From: Hormoscilla sp. GM7CHS1pb
Lineage (GTDB): Bacteria; Cyanobacteriota; Cyanobacteriia; Cyanobacteriales; Desertifilaceae
NCBI GenBank assembly: GCA_014323675.1
Contig: JACONN010000006.1
Span: forward strand, 186,001 to 250,000
Direction: 5' to 3'
DNA length: 64,000 nucleotides
In this document: in pieces, positions 62,864-64,000 of the stretch
Position numbering within the stretch: the first letter of the stretch is position 1
Layout of the letters: the number at the start of each line of letters is the position of its first letter
Translations under genes and position numbers: made by a program
The notes under the pieces: model-generated
Seen by the model: the letters and a program-made list of their open reading frames with translations, nothing else
The model's database searches: none
Told to the model about the DNA's origin: nothing

Positions 62864-63248
62864 CGTTGGTACTCGGCGGACCCGCCTCCACCCGTTCCCA
62901 GGCGGAGCCGTGGGAACGAGGGCCCGGCTACTAGAACTTAGCCCACGCGCAGGGCGATGTGCTCTGCGCGCGCTAGAAGCACTGCGCATCGCACATCGCC
63001 CCCTCCTCTCGCAGCGTAGGGGGCCCTCCGCGTGGAAGGGGCCCTCCGCGTGCAGGGGCTATATACATATATCCGGGCAGCGTCCGGTTCGTTACCCGGG
63101 GAGCTGGCACCCGGCGATCAACTACTTATGACCACACCCGGTCCGGGAGCCTGCACCTGGCTATCAACTACTTTTGACCACATCCCTTTAGCGTTTGCCC
63201 GTTTGCCCGTTCGTAGTAAACGCTAAAGCGTTTGCCCGTCATCAACCC

Positions 63249-63281
63249 AGAAACCCGGTTTCTCAAAGAAACCGGGTTTCT
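63249..63281. terminator. Perfect 15-bp AAACCCGGTTTCT hairpin
   Basis: AGAAACCCGGTTTCT and its complement with a CAA loop, 37 bases beyond the stop of the leftward gene at 63318. Same hairpin family as 35567 and 52394; each lies just after a leftward gene. Confidence 0.75.
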
Positions 63282-63317
63282 TAATTCAAAATTGTTAGGG
63301 CTAGCTAACAAAGATCG

Positions 63318-63536
63318 TCACCCGATCGGGTCATTCAAGAGCAAATTTTCCGTCGGAAATGTTGCCGAACCGGCAGCAAAGCTTTCGTTAAAAGGCATTG
63401 GGTTGCGGGGGTCGAAACTTTCAGTATCTATTATTAACGGGTTTGAAAAGGCATTGGCCACATCTGCCCAGTCTACAAACTTGAAATTGGTGCTGAAGTT
63501 CTGAATTTCTGTAGATTTATAGGCACTTAGTTGCAA
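63318..63536 (-). CDS. Small unknown protein in operon with HTH gene
   Basis: 72 aa from a TTG at 63536, preceded by AGGAGGGAG. Reads QLSAYKSTEIQNFSTNFKFV, DWADVANAFSNPLIIDTESF and PTENLLLNDPIG. Not recognised. It begins 12 bases after the stop of the upstream HTH-like gene, so the two are probably co-transcribed. Confidence 0.6.
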   Translation of the reverse strand: MQLSAYKSTEIQNFSTNFKFVDWADVANAFSNPLIIDTESFDPRNPMPFNESFAAGSATFPTENLLLNDPIG

Positions 63537-63547
63537 CTCCCTCCTGA

Positions 63548-64000
63548 CTACTCCCTGGAATCTTTGGCAAAACCATTCTCAGCAGGGGCATTACCCAAGT
63601 TTACATCCTGCTGAGAATCTGCCGCCGGGTTTTGGATAGAGAGTTCTAAAGGTAACGGGATAGTTATTTGCAGCGAGGCATCAATTTTTTATTTGATTGT
63701 TATCACGACTTATATTAGTTATATTAACCACGCTATTTCCTGGGGAACCATCACTGACTGGTAATTTAGTAGGGGACTGCGTTTGATATCCAGCATCATC
63801 AAGCCACTCAGTAATATTTCTCCAGTTTTCTATCTTTTCACCGCTTTTGTCCACCAGACTTTTAACGTACTTATATATAGTGGCGCAGAGATCCGTTTCC
63901 ACGCCCTTGATATTTTTGCCCAGCGTGTCAGCGATTTTCGTCGGACTACAGTCACAAAGCAGCCCCCGCAGGTGCAGCTTCTCAACCGGTGTCAGTCGCT
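63548..64000 (-). CDS. HTH-containing protein, 5' end outside window, one frameshift
   Basis: The visible N-terminal part LTPVEKLHLRGLLCDCSPTK, IADTLGKNIKGVETDLCATI and YKYVKSLVDKSGEKI looks like a sigma-4/LuxR-type HTH found at the start of cyanobacterial signalling or effector-associated proteins. A short polar tail follows (NWRNITEWLDDAGYQTQSPT). The A run at about 63690 is one base off; corrected, it continues KIDASLQITIPLPLELSIQN to ENGFAKDSRE and stops at 63548. Confidence 0.55.

Overview
The window is from a cyanobacterium, probably a filamentous one of the Oscillatoriales type. It carries thylakoid genes (rubA-ycf48-psbEFLJ, a high-light-inducible protein, ndhC-K-J, ndhH, ndhM and a PucC-family fragment), the cyanobacterial principal sigma factor, very many HIP1 octamers (GCGATCGC), and a heavy load of short dispersed palindromic repeats and decaying insertion sequences. 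No tRNA, rRNA or CRISPR array was seen.

Layout. 1-7.3 kb: pfkA (leftward), era, an Old Yellow Enzyme-type reductase and a MacAB/DevBCA-like export operon (HlyD adaptor, MacB-like permease, ATPase). 7.3-11.6 kb: an accessory patch with an orphan antitoxin, an orphan xisI and a compact three-gene operon (DUF262 protein, DUF3696-type AAA ATPase, 317-aa unknown) with its own consensus promoter and a terminator; this is the best candidate for a little-described defence system. 11.6-20 kb: a nine-gene leftward operon with overlapping stops and starts. It holds an SDR, a PIG-L deacetylase, a PglD-like acetyltransferase, a CBS-nucleotidyltransferase, a 4,6-dehydratase, a LegC-like aminotransferase, an amidohydrolase, a TIM-barrel isomerase and SMP-30, and looks like a legionaminate-type GDP-sugar pathway with extra enzymes. 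20-24.2 kb: a DUF3368/UPF0175 toxin-antitoxin pair between direct repeats, then gshB truncated next to a decayed transposon, a group II intron domain V relic and an MscS relic. 24.2-31.4 kb: acyltransferase, leuD, ndhM, a pucC fragment, a leucine-rich-repeat protein, a seven-repeat calcium-type propeller protein with cohesin-like and dockerin-like parts, and a TIGR00266 protein.

31.4-35.6 kb is a gene graveyard: toxin-antitoxin remnants (RelE-like, Phd, HepT/MntA), an HNH endonuclease with a duplicated tail, a nucleic-acid-deaminase relic and at least two families of short inverted-repeat elements. 35.6-48 kb: ndhH, rsmH, a receiver-like protein, a disrupted NodB deacetylase, sigA, hli, gyrase A with a tandem-repeat spacer, a response regulator, a glycosylhydrolase and a TPR protein. 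48-52.4 kb: an FHA-flavoprotein fusion gene split by an intact IS630 element, plus transposase and gene remnants. 52.4-60.3 kb: ndhJ-K-C, a methyltransferase, a TrpD2-like protein, rubA-ycf48-psbEFLJ and cysH. 60.3-64 kb: repeats, a peroxiredoxin relic, a two-gene nucleotidyltransferase module, long tandem repeats and the end of an HTH protein.

Many genes are broken by exactly one base within a homopolymer while their downstream homology stays perfect (pfkA twice, hlyD, gyrA, cysH, four genes of the sugar and glycosylhydrolase loci, the flavoprotein three times, and others). I read most of these as assembly or sequencing errors and annotate the whole genes; genes with missing parts, nonsense codons or inserted DNA are called pseudogenes. 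Family assignments come from recognised motifs and remembered family patterns; no database search was run.
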